Origin: Lasiosphaeria ovina | Taxonomy: Eukaryota > Ascomycota > Sordariomycetes > Sordariales > Lasiosphaeriaceae | DNA: 64,000 nt | Reading direction: 5' to 3' | Assembly (NCBI GenBank): GCA_033439765.1 | Contig: JAULSN010000001.1 | Coordinates: 5,394,001 to 5,458,000, forward strand | Part shown: piece by piece, positions 42,807-51,926 of the stretch | Layout: each line of letters opens with the position of its first letter | Position numbering within the stretch: the first letter of the stretch is position 1 | Made by a program: the position numbers and the translations under genes | Notes under the pieces: model-generated | What the model saw: only the letters and a program-made list of their open reading frames with translations | Database searches by the model: none | What the model was told of the DNA's origin: nothing

Positions 42807-45776
42807 ATGGCGCCGTTCAAGTTCACCCTCGCCCTTGTGGCATCTTTTTTCGCCGGCCTTTGGGCCCACCCTCACCTTTCTTCTTCCGCCCTCTTCGCCG
42901 CGGCCGCTTCCCCCCCGGCCGCCCTCACCCGTCTCGTCGCCCCCATCACTTCGGTGATGGCGGAGCTTATTTGTGCCCTCGAGGCAGCAGCGGTGCCCTG
43001 GGCGACGGCGGCTGGAGTTGATCTCTGGTCGTCGTCGTCCTTGGCGGATAAGGTATTCGTCTTCCCCGTCCTTGCCCTTCTGTGGGCCCTCCTCGCCCTG
43101 TCTCTCCTCGTACAGGTAGTCTGTTCTGCCCCCGTGCAGCGTGTGTGTGTGGCTGTGCGCCAGATGCCCCGTCGGTTAGCAGCTTCGGTGTTCTTGTGGG
43201 TGTTCTCGCGGTTGGAACCTCGGCTTGCCGAGTTCTGCTTCGACGAGCCCCTGCGCGATGCCCTCGGGCGTCGCCTTAACACCATGGAAGTAAACTTCCA
43301 TGGGCAAATGAACACCATCGCCGAGCTGAACGACGGGATGAAGCACTGTGTGTCAGTCACCGCCTCGCTGTGCGCGCGTCTGGCCGATTTGGTCGGACAG
43401 GGGAGCGTCCCTGACGTTCCTCGGTGGGATGGGCCCTGCCTCGGGGTTCGCCCCGAGGAGGAGACGGCAGCCAAGGCCGAGCCAGGAATGTGGTATCGTT
43501 TCTTGCGTCGCCAGGACCTCGCGGTCCTTGCGCTCCAGGACCGCATTGCGGCGATGGAGGTGGTGAAAGCCGCGAATGCGGGGATCATCACTCGTCTCAG
43601 ACTCGAGAAGCAGGGCTGGTCTCGGCTGGTAAAAGCGTTGGAGGAGCAATACCGTGTCGCGAAGAACGCGCGCATGGTGGAGCAGAGGACTCGTTTCGAG
43701 GAGGAAAAGCGCCAACGTTTGGCGTCCCGTTTGGCGTCCCGTGCTGTGAAGCAGCCGGCCATCAGTGTCGACAACGATCTACTAAAGTATGTTTCCCCTG
43801 AGCTCATTGAGATTTTTCCCTTGTCCCTTGACTACTCTTCATTTCCACATTTGCTAACCAGTTTCGAAAACAGGGACGACCCGAAACTCTCGCTGTACGA
43901 GAGAAAGCAGCGCTATCAAGCGCGTGGCAAAGTGATGCAACAGCAGATTAAGTCGAAGAAGGATTGGGTGAAGCAAAATGCTCATCTCAAGCCGGAGCCG
44001 ACCTCGGGTGTGGTTGTAGCTGACTCGTTGTCGCTCCCCCCGGCTGCTGTAGCCACAGAGGCCGTGTCGCCGATCGCCGTGAATAAGGCAGAAGCCCAGC
44101 GAAGCTCCAAGAGCAAGACGGACCTTACGCGAGAGCGCTTGGCAAAAATTCGTGCGGAAGCAGAGAAAGCTGACGCTAAGGCGGAAGCGGAGAAAGCTGC
44201 CAAGCAGGAAGCCGAGGCCGCCGCCCTCAAGGAGAGCAAGCGTCAGGCCGCCCAAGAGCAGCAGAAGCAGAAAGACGAGGACGCCGCCCTTGAGAAGAAT
44301 CGTCTGGCAGCCGAAGAGCAGCGCAAGCAGGATGAAGCTCTCCAGCTTCGACAGCAGCAAGAAGAGCAGGAGTGTCTCGCTCTTGAAGAGCAGTGCAAGC
44401 TGCAGGAAGAAGCAGACCGCGCCCACCAGCTCCAGCAGGAGCAGGAGCGTCTCGCTTTTGAAGAGCAGCGCAAGCTGCAGGAAGAAGCAGACCGCGCCCA
44501 CCGGCTCCAGCAGGAGCAGGATAGTCTCGCTCTCGAAGAGCAGCGCAAGCAGTATGAAGCTCTCCAGCTTCGACAACAGCAAGAAGAGCAGGAGCGTTTT
44601 GCTTTGGGAGAGCAGCGTAAGCTGCAGGAAGAAGCAGACCGTCAGCGTCAAGCTTACCAGCTTCAACAACAGCAAGATCAGGAGCGTCTCGCTTTCGAAG
44701 AGCAGCTCAAGCTGCAGGAAGAAGCAGACCGCGCCCACCAGCTCCAGCAGGAGCAGGATAGTCTCGCTTTCGAAGAGCAGCTCAAGCTGCAGGAAGAAGC
44801 AGACCGCGCCCACCGGCTCCAGCAGGAGCAGGATAGTCTCGCTCTCGAAGAGCAGCGCAAGCAGTATGAAGCTCTCCAGCTTCGACAGCAGCAAGAAGAG
44901 CAGGAGCGTTTTGCTTTGGGAGAGCAGCGTAAGCTGCAGGAAGAAGCAGACCGCGCCCATCAGCACCAGCAGGAGAAGGAGACCGAGTCGCAGCCAAAGG
45001 CGGACTTCGACTTCAACACAATGCCCACGCCAGCTACAGCAAACCTCGCTTGGCCCAGCCCAATGCCGATCTTCAACCCATTCGCCACGCCCATCACTGC
45101 AGCAAACCCCGCTGTGCTCAGCCCGGTGCCGCCGATCCAGTTCGGGACGAGCACGTCCCCGCGGCCAACGGTCAACCCAATATCATTCGGGTTGAAGGGG
45201 CCGTCGGTACCTGCGTATCCGTCGGATATCAACTCGCCGAAGCTCATGGTAGAGTCGAGCTTCCTGAGCGGGGAAGCACTGAAGACGGTGAACGACTGCA
45301 AGTACGAGCATGTTGGCTGGAAGGTCGAAGCGTTGGTCCAGAACAGGTCCGCCGACAAGCTCGCCGAGGCCAAGGCAGAGCAGAAACGCCGCGAGGCCGA
45401 GGAGGAGGCCGAACAGAAGAAGCTCAAGGATGCCCAGGAGGAGGCCGACAGGCTTTACTGTCAGAATCTTGCAGCTACACTCATGGCAGTAAATGCCAGG
45501 TTAGACGCGGAGGCCGCGCAGTCCCTTGCGCCCATCGTAGCTGCTGCCGAGGAACCTGAAGTGGCCATTGTCCCTCGGGGCCTGGCCGGGGAGGGTGAAG
45601 GCGATGTGCGATGGGCCAGGGGCTACGAGGAGCGGCTCATCATTCCCGACGTGCCGCCGACGCCGGACTTCTCCCACGGCAGCGGGATAGTTCCCGTGGA
45701 CGAGGAGGACGACTTGGAGGCCATGTGGCACACGGATGCTGCAGAGGAAGCCGCCGCCGCCGCCACCGACAACTAG
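42807..45776 (+). CDS. Unrecognised membrane/secretory coiled-coil repeat protein
   Basis: Not recognised. Two exons, 42807-43786 and 43874-45776, give about 960 residues (989 if the in-frame 87-nt intron is kept). Seen: a likely signal peptide (MAPFKFTLALVASFFAGLWA), a hydrophobic segment near residues 80-105 (VFPVLALLWALLALSLLVQV), then a helical region and KKDWVKQNAHLKPEP. A long Glu/Gln/Arg coiled coil follows (about residues 440-720 of the unspliced frame), built from units of about 25 residues of the type LQEEADRAHQLQQEQ..LAFEEQRK. A Pro-rich segment (TPATANLAWPSPMPIFNP), a shorter Glu/Lys coil and an acidic tail complete it. A 161-bp block is duplicated 312 bp apart with one visible difference, so the repeat is young. 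The start is the Met before the signal peptide; upstream frame is CT-rich leader. It may be a lineage-specific gene. Antisense frames are also open, as expected for such repeats. Confidence 0.6.
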   Translation: MAPFKFTLALVASFFAGLWAHPHLSSSALFAAAASPPAALTRLVAPITSVMAELICALEAAAVPWATAAGVDLWSSSSLADKVFVFPVLALLWALLALSLLVQVVCSAPVQRVCVAVRQMPRRLAASVFLWVFSRLEPRLAEFCFDEPLRDALGRRLNTMEVNFHGQMNTIAELNDGMKHCVSVTASLCARLADLVGQGSVPDVPRWDGPCLGVRPEEETAAKAEPGMWYRFLRRQDLAVLALQDRIAAMEVVKAANAGIITRLRLEKQGWSRLVKALEEQYRVAKNARMVEQRTRFEEEKRQRLASRLASRAVKQPAISVDNDLLKYVSPELIEIFPLSLDYSSFPHLLTSFENRDDPKLSLYERKQRYQARGKVMQQQIKSKKDWVKQNAHLKPEPTSGVVVADSLSLPPAAVATEAVSPIAVNKAEAQRSSKSKTDLTRERLAKIRAEAEKADAKAEAEKAAKQEAEAAALKESKRQAAQEQQKQKDEDAALEKNRLAAEEQRKQDEALQLRQQQEEQECLALEEQCKLQEEADRAHQLQQEQERLAFEEQRKLQEEADRAHRLQQEQDSLALEEQRKQYEALQLRQQQEEQERFALGEQRKLQEEADRQRQAYQLQQQQDQERLAFEEQLKLQEEADRAHQLQQEQDSLAFEEQLKLQEEADRAHRLQQEQDSLALEEQRKQYEALQLRQQQEEQERFALGEQRKLQEEADRAHQHQQEKETESQPKADFDFNTMPTPATANLAWPSPMPIFNPFATPITAANPAVLSPVPPIQFGTSTSPRPTVNPISFGLKGPSVPAYPSDINSPKLMVESSFLSGEALKTVNDCKYEHVGWKVEALVQNRSADKLAEAKAEQKRREAEEEAEQKKLKDAQEEADRLYCQNLAATLMAVNARLDAEAAQSLAPIVAAAEEPEVAIVPRGLAGEGEGDVRWARGYEERLIIPDVPPTPDFSHGSGIVPVDEEDDLEAMWHTDAAEEAAAAATDN
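44335..44976 (+). repeat. In-frame coding tandem repeats (about 75 bp)
   Basis: Units encode variants of KLQEEADRAHQLQQEQ followed by LAFEEQR. The segments 44481-44641 and 44793-44953 match at all but one position by eye, a 312-bp (104-codon) period, showing recent duplication or gene conversion. Confidence 0.85.
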
Positions 45777-45855
45777 CTCGGTTGTCTCGTCTCGCCTCGG
45801 ATCCAAACCCCCCGTGGGCAGGGGAGGGGCGGATAGTTTTCCAGGTCTTTTTGTC

Positions 45856-46240
45856 GCCTGCTCGACGAGCCCAATACCCTCCTGGGCCGGGGTGAGGGCG
45901 TTTACGACTTCTTTTGGCGCCTGCTCTACTAATCCAAACCCTCTGGGCCGGGGCGCGGACGTACCAAGATCTTCATATGTCGCCTGCTCGACGAGTCCAA
46001 CATTCCCTCTGGCACGGGGTGCGGACGTTACCAAGATCTTTTCAGCAGCTGTTTCGACCAGGCCCAATCCCTCTGGGCAGGGGAGCGGGCGGTACCAAGG
46101 CTTCTTTCAGCAGCCTGCTCGACTGGCTTACCACTCCCTGGCAAGGAGTGTGTAGCGACTTCGGGATTTCTTTGTCGCCGGTCTGCTTGGCCCAAACCTC
46201 ACTGGCAATGAGGATGGGCGGTACCAACCCCTTTTTTCGG
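45856..46240. repeat. Degenerate 63/66-bp tandem repeats
   Basis: Units start with GCCTGCTCGACGAGYCCAA-type sequence and continue CCCTCTGGGCCGGGG..GCGGACGTACCAAGATCTT. Unit starts at about 45856, 45919, 45982, 46047, 46113 and 46176 are spaced by multiples of three. Both strands stay open across several units. Confidence 0.75.
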
Positions 46241-46459
46241 CTGCCGACAACCTTTCAAAACATTATCGCCCTCGCCCTCGCCTCCTTTATATGCGGAATC
46301 CGCTAACCAAGCCAAACGACCTTTTGGCGGCCTGTCGACTACCCAAACCTTCTGGCAGAGGGTGGTATCTTCACTTCGCGCGCCATGGCGACTTAACAGC
46401 CGGCCGTACTAATAAACATCATTTGTCGACGGGCTACCAGAGCGTCAAACCAAAAATAC

Positions 46460-46483
46460 AAAAAAAAAAAAAAAAAAAAAAAA
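46460..46483 (+). repeat. Poly-A run (24 A)
   Basis: Uninterrupted homopolymer within the repeat tract. It could mark a retroposed end or be a simple slippage tract. Confidence 0.75.
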
Positions 46484-46559
46484 GATTCCGCCAATCTCTC
46501 TCCCGACAACCGGTCACCAGAACATTCTTCAGTTCGCGCGGCTCAGGCGACTCAACAGT

Positions 46560-47480
46560 CAGTCGCGGTAATTACCTTTTACGACAGGTTGTCACCAAAA
46601 AAAAGTCGGACCCTTTTGAGCACGGGGCGAGACAGCCACAATCCACGCAACCAATTCGGATTTCCTCAGGCCGTCTGTCGAGATGACCATCCATCTTCAG
46701 TTTGCGCGGCGCGGCGACACAACAGCCTGCGATGCCAAACACTCGACAGACCGCCACAATCCCCCCCAAAAAAACCAACTCTCCTCACGTGATCTGGCGA
46801 TAACCTCAACCAGCCTGATCATCTTGTCGACGGGGCCAGCCAGCCATCAGCAGTCGAACCCTTTCGGTCGGGGCAAGACATCCAACCAAACAAACCAACC
46901 TTGCTGGTGGCTGCCCCTCGACACAAGTTTCCTCAGACAACTCTCCTCACCGGTCTGGCAACAATTCCAACCAGCCAGACCACTTGTCGACAGGCCAACT
47001 ATCCCACTATCAGCGGTCAGACCCTTTCGGCGGGGCGAGACATCCAACCAATCTTCTTGCTGATGGCCGTCGACACAAATCTCCTCAAACCACTATCCTC
47101 CCTGGTCTGGCAACAACTTCATTCAGCCAGACCTCTCGTCAACAGGCCAGCCATTCATCATCAGCAGCAGTCAAACCCTTTCGGCGGGGCGAGACACACC
47201 ACTAAGCAAACCAACCAATCTTGCTGTGGCGGCCTGTCGGCACACTTTGTCTCACAACAAGTCTTCTTCCAACGTGAGACGTGGCTCAGCAGCATCAATC
47301 AGCCAGCCACCGGTCGGCCTCCATCCTCCAGGCTATCCGTCAACGGGCAGCAGCCATAATCAGCAGTCGAACCCTTTCGGCGGGGCAAGACATCAACCTG
47401 GAAACCAACCAACCAACCAAACCAATCTCGCTGATGGCTGCCCTCGACAGTCCAACTCCACCTATCCACGGGGTTGGCAC
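46560..47480. repeat. Degenerate 150-200-bp tandem repeats
   Basis: The core CCCTTTCGGCGGGGCRAGACA recurs at about 46859, 47022, 47176 and 47372, with an older copy near 46611. Each is preceded by TTGTCGACNGGCCA and CAGCAGTC and followed by CCAACCAA and a GGCTGNCCTCGACA block. Spacing (163, 154 and 196 bp) is irregular and not frame-preserving. Confidence 0.75.
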
Positions 47481-47755
47481 CTCTTCACGCAGCATGGCGC
47501 CGCCGGTAGTCCTCCTCTTCGGCAAGGGACTAGACAGCCAACTTCGAACCATTTCTCAATTCCGGCAGCCGCCTGCCATTGCCATCAACAGTCCAACACA
47601 CCCATGGGCAAGGGTGTCGGACTACGCAGGCAACTCAACCCAAACCAAACCAACCTTTCTGCGGCCGATGGCATGGGCTTTTTGTGTGAAGAGCGGGAGG
47701 TCGCAGCCGCGGCCTTGACTGGTGACAGGTCCAACGGTCGCAGCGGCCTCCCAAA

Positions 47756-47836
47756 CCAAAACTCAACCAACTCAACTCAACTCAACCAACTCAACCAATC
47801 AACCAACTCAACCAATCAACCAATCCAATCAAGTGC
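47756..47836 (+). repeat. (CAACTCAAC)n-type low-complexity repeat
   Basis: Alternating CAACT, CAACC and CAATC pentamers with no G until the end. Confidence 0.85.
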
Positions 47837-47955
47837 CAGCCAGGTCGTGTGGTGTGTGGAAGCCAAAGTATCCCGGGGAGCAACCCATTCATCAGGGGAC
47901 AGCCTAGCAAAAATCACAACAAAAACCGCTTGAGATACTCGGAGATACGACTCAG

Positions 47956-47976
47956 TACACACACACACACACACAC
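47956..47976 (+). repeat. (AC)n microsatellite
   Basis: About ten AC units. Confidence 0.8.
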
Positions 47977-48165
47977 CGGTCTGGCAAAAGGCACACGGGG
48001 AGCTAGCGGAGGAACTCAAAAGCTCGGGCAGGCTAGATGGGAGAACTGGTCCACAGACAGGAGGTCGTGGAGCCAGCCACTAGCATATTTCTTTTTTGTT
48101 TTTTTATGCAACTATTCGCTGGCAGGTCTTGTCTCGGGGGAGAAAGAACCACAGCAAGAGAAAGG

Positions 48166-48349
48166 GGCATAAAGTGCCTGGCAGAGAGAGATGAAGAGAG
48201 AGAGAGGGGGCATAAAGTGCCTGGCAGAGAGAGAGGAGAAGAGAGAGGGGGCATAAAGTGCCTGGCAGAGAGAGAGAGAGGAAGAGAGAGGGGGCATAAA
48301 GTGCCTGGCAGAGAGAAAGAGAGAAAGAAAGAGGGGGCATAAAGTGCCT

Positions 48350-48388
<39 letters not shown>

Positions 48389-48583
48389 GGGGCATAAAGT
48401 GCCTGGCAGAGAGAGAGAGAGAGAGAAAGAAAGAGGGGGCATAAAGTGCCTGGCAGAGAGAAGAGAGAAAGATGGGACACAAGATGTCTGACAAGCTCGG
48501 GGCGGGCGGGAGAGGGCCTGACCGAAGACCACAGGTCTTGAGTCAGGCACGAGCTTTCCATAGAAAAAGGGGCATAAAGTGCC
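48166..48583. repeat. Array of GGCA-N5-TGCC dyad repeats
   Basis: The dyad GGCATAAAGTGCC occurs at 48166, 48209, 48250, 48293, 48336, 48391, 48438 and 48571, each followed by TGGCAGAGAGAG and purine filler. Three outlying relatives sit at 49480, 49502 (GGCATAAAATGCC) and 49577 (GGCACAACGTGCC). Spacings of 43, 41, 43, 43, 55, 47 and 133 bp rotate the reading frame, so the array is not coding. Confidence 0.9.
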
Positions 48584-48735
48584 TGGCAGAGAGAGAGAAA
48601 TGGAGGGGACACCAAGGTGTCTGACAAGCTCGGGGCGGGCGGGAGAGGGCCCGACCGAAGACCTCACAAGTCTTGAGTCGGGCACGAGCTTTAGCATAGA
48701 GAGAAATGGAAGGGACACCAAGGTGTCTAACATGG
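48472..48735. repeat. About 132-bp direct repeat carrying hairpins
   Basis: Copy 1 is 48472-48567, copy 2 is 48604-48699, and a third copy starts at 48711 and breaks off. Each begins with a GACACC-AA-GGTGTC-type dyad and shares CTGACAAGCTCGGGGCGGGC. The first two also hold a longer hairpin at 48516-48548 and 48649-48683. Confidence 0.88.
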
Positions 48736-49349
48736 GGGCGCGGGAGGCTAGGACTTGCACACAAGGGGGGAAAAAAGCCACACTGCACAGAAAAAAAAAA
48801 AGAAAAAAAAAGGCAAAGCAGTCTCAAAGCAAGCCCTCGGCCCTCATTGGGTGCGGTGTGGTGGTGGGAAGTTTGGGGGGGGGGGGGGGAGGAGGGGGGA
48901 GGATAGGAGAGGGGAGGGCTCGGGGGCAGAGGCCATTGGCCTCGAAGCCTCTGGCTCTCCGAGGGGGGTAGGGGGTCACCGTGAGAACAAGAGGGGAGGG
49001 TTTGGTTCACAACAGCCACCCTCCACGGCCCCCGGCCCCCTCCCCCGGAGGGGATTGCTAGGGGCAGATGGTGGGCCATGCGAGATAGGCCGCACCGACT
49101 GGCGCTCCTGGCTCCTCCGGGGGGTTACTAACTACTAATGGGTACAGGTACAGCGGTTTTTACTAACCTACTAACCTAGGTACAGGTCTCTTCTCCCTCC
49201 CTCCTCTCCTTTCGGCACCATGTTCAGCTTCTCGAATCATTGCGGTATGTAATCCCCCTTCCACTCTTGATGATATCTGCGAACATTTGCTAACACCTTA
49301 CATGCTCACCTGGCGGGGGAGCCGTGTCTCCCCCCCAGCGTGAGCTTGC

Positions 49350-49462
49350 AGGTTTCGAGGGATCGGTTACTTCTGAGGGATTTTGTGGGTTTCGAGGGCA
49401 GTGAGGGTTTCCGAGGGCTATTGAGGGTTCCGAGGGCTTTTGAGGGTTCTCGAGGGATTTGT
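49350..49462 (+). repeat. About 20-bp GAGGGTTTCCGAGGGCTTTT repeats
   Basis: Around six imperfect units built from GAGGG plus a TTTCCGAGGG/TTCTCGAGGG variant. Confidence 0.8.
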
Positions 49463-49601
49463 TGTCCTCTCAAAGGGCAGGCATAAAGTGCCATGGAGAA
49501 AGGCATAAAATGCCAGGGAGAGAGTCACAAGCTTGACGGGTTTCTTTTCTTTTCTTTTCATTTTCCCCCATACAAAGGCACAACGTGCCAGAGAGAGTCA
49601 C

Positions 49602-49790
49602 GAAGTTGACGGGTTTTCATGTCTTTCCTATTCTTGTGTGTTCGCGGGCGTCAAGCTCGGGTGGCGGTGGGGACTGTCTTTTCAGTCAAGAGTTTGACGG
49701 GGTTTCTTTTCTTTTCCTTTTCTTCTCTGTGTTCGTGGGTGTCATATTCGGGTGGTGGCGGGGACTGTATTTTCAGTCACGAGTCTGACT
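49602..49790 (+). repeat. Two-copy direct repeat of about 93 bp with GACTG-N6-CAGTC dyad
   Basis: Both copies run from GTTGACGGG / TTTGACGGG through TGTGTTCGYGGGYGTCA to GACTG-N6-CAGTC. The dyads are at 49672-49687 and 49763-49778. A partial extra copy of the start lies near 49533. Confidence 0.8.
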
Positions 49791-51926
49791 GTCATGGTTA
49801 TTTCTATCTCTCGTGGAGGATATCTTCTTTTCATCATTTCGTGGACAGGATAGAGCTCAGAATCGGAGCTGAAGGTCACACTGGGAGGATATAGACCGCA
49901 GTATAAAAAGATTGCTGACCGTCACCTAATAATTCCGCTATGGTTGTGACTGTTTGCTTGGGGTGACATGCTATTCTCCGAACTCTGCCCGATTCAGGGG
50001 ACACTGCCTACCTGTGATGGCTTCAGTCGAACGGCGCATCAAAAGCTCGCTGCTTTATGTATCACGAAATAGTCGTTCTCTCGAGCATTTCTTTCATTAG
50101 GACTTGACATCACGGATAAGGACTCTGTGCTTCTGAACCACCTTGTCTCAGAACCTCACCATAGCGGTGCAAATACCCCTTTCGGCTTGGCTGACAGTCT
50201 TGGCATGTAGGGTGCGTATTTTCGGTAATGAGCGGTTATCTGCTTCGGGTTCGCGATATTACTAAAGTCTTTATCAGGAAGGCAGTGAGGCGGCTTCGTG
50301 TCCCATCCACGAGGTGTATAGAACTAGTCCTAGCCATGCGCTGTGAGAATAAAACCGACAGAACCCACGCATTTATTCTCCTGAACACACGTCATGGCAT
50401 TCGACCCTGCACCAATACCCGGGAAGAAACGCCAGTAGATTTCTTTTCTGCCAGACATGTTAAACAAGACTCGTTGTGTATTGCTCCCTAACATACGCCA
50501 AAAGAGTGACAAACTCAATAAATACAGATCACTCCTCAAAGCCTCCAAATAACACGTGCTTCCTTATCTATGCTACAACGGTTACTCCAAATCTCCAATG
50601 ACCAAATGGGCCAGACATATATATGCCTCCCAAACCCTCAAGTCACTGTCTCCACCTTACCCTATATATCTTAGGCAACGACAGATTCTGCAGATCCGTA
50701 GAAGTCTACTCGAAGACATGCGCCGTTGCCGCTCTCGCAGCAAAGGCCAGGGCCGTGGGGAGGGCGGGGGCCGCAAGGGCAAAGGCCATGGCGAACTTCA
50801 TCTTGTCGGGTAGATATGGGCAGTGGCGATGAAATCTGGTGGAAGCAATTGTCAAAAGTCTGTTGGATAATATATATGCGTGCCTGTGTAGGCGATGGAA
50901 GACCGTTGTAATATTTGTGTGTCTGGATTCTACTGACTCAATGACATCAAAGTCGCGAGACAGTCCGTTGTCTTATATACACATCCTGATCTCGCCATCT
51001 ACCGTACTTGCAAAACCCATTCCAAGTTCGCACTTCGCCTTCGAGCGGATACTTCACAGACCAGTGGCCTTGTTTCCAGCTCGGGATAGTCGAGTGCGAG
51101 TCCTGCCAGGCATAGATGAACGACTCGGACTCTGGCCCTCTGGCCGACATAGCTGGGAAGACATAAGCAGCAAGGCCGTGTAGAACCTCTGGGAATGGCT
51201 CAGCATGGCGATGCCCCCAGTGACATTTGGCATTGGGCGAGACACTGTTTTGGGTGGTGAGTGGATACTGTGTTTAGGTGGATAGACCCCTATATTAACT
51301 CGGACTCTTGGAGCGAAGCGATTCGGATTATCTTGAATGCGGCCCGGTTGACCTCAGGGGAGAGCCCTATGACGATAGAGTGCTTATGGCCGGTGCAGTC
51401 CAGTCTTGGCAGTGCTGTGTTATACAAAATCCTCCGTGGACTGCCGGGTCCCTTGCTTGATGTGCATTAGGCTGCGGCATAAGAAGCTTATCGTCAGACA
51501 AGCTCTTTGTAGGATGCGGCGCGGTCATATAGTCGTGGGCCTGCGGTACCGCGATCATCTACAAAAGGACATAAACACCGAATATAACCGAGCTGGGGGA
51601 AATGCTACTAACCCACCTAAAGCCATACTCTACTCAGTAGATTACCAGTACATTGTGGTTGGATCAGCAGGTTCATAACGTCTCACCGACAGTCTTTCTA
51701 CAAAACGTTGTAGTGGCGTATCTCGGCTTCTCGGCAAGCCTCAGAGGACAACTCCCATTCCGACCGCTATGGCAAGGGCATGTTCACGTAGGGGTCACAA
51801 TTCATCATCGCCAAATGTGCAGGGGACAAGAAACCGAGTAGGATCAGCTTGAGACTGAAACTGGGGCGTGAGATGAGCAAGCCCCAGTCAACAAACGTAA
51901 CAAAGATTTATCGTATCACCGACTTC

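Larger units (their letters stand above)
45777..51926. other. Repeat tract and gap without a recognised gene
   Basis: From 45777 to about 49800 this is a stack of tandem and dispersed repeats listed separately. From 49800 to 51926 I see no family-level coding region; the plus and minus frames are short and interrupted. A 31-codon signal-peptide-like frame lies at 50706-50801 (-). Confidence 0.55.

Noticed and set aside
43854..44966. 370-codon Leu-rich minus-strand frame
   Set aside because: Antisense shadow of the Glu/Gln coiled-coil repeats; the codon pattern is a mirror of the plus-strand gene.
45501..46067. 188-codon minus-strand frame over gene end and 63-bp repeats
   Set aside because: Not called as a gene because it overlaps the coding end of the plus gene and relies on repeat composition; the frame-keeping spacing is reported as a finding instead.
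48104..48781. 225-codon minus-strand frame over the dyad array (LPGTLCP / ARHFMPP / CQALYAP units)
   Set aside because: The same DNA unit is read in all three frames along the array because spacing is not a multiple of three; it is an open frame by composition, not a gene.
45777..49800. CRISPR-like or satellite interpretation of the repeat tract
   Set aside because: The host is eukaryotic, repeats vary in unit and spacing, and no unique spacers lie between identical repeats.
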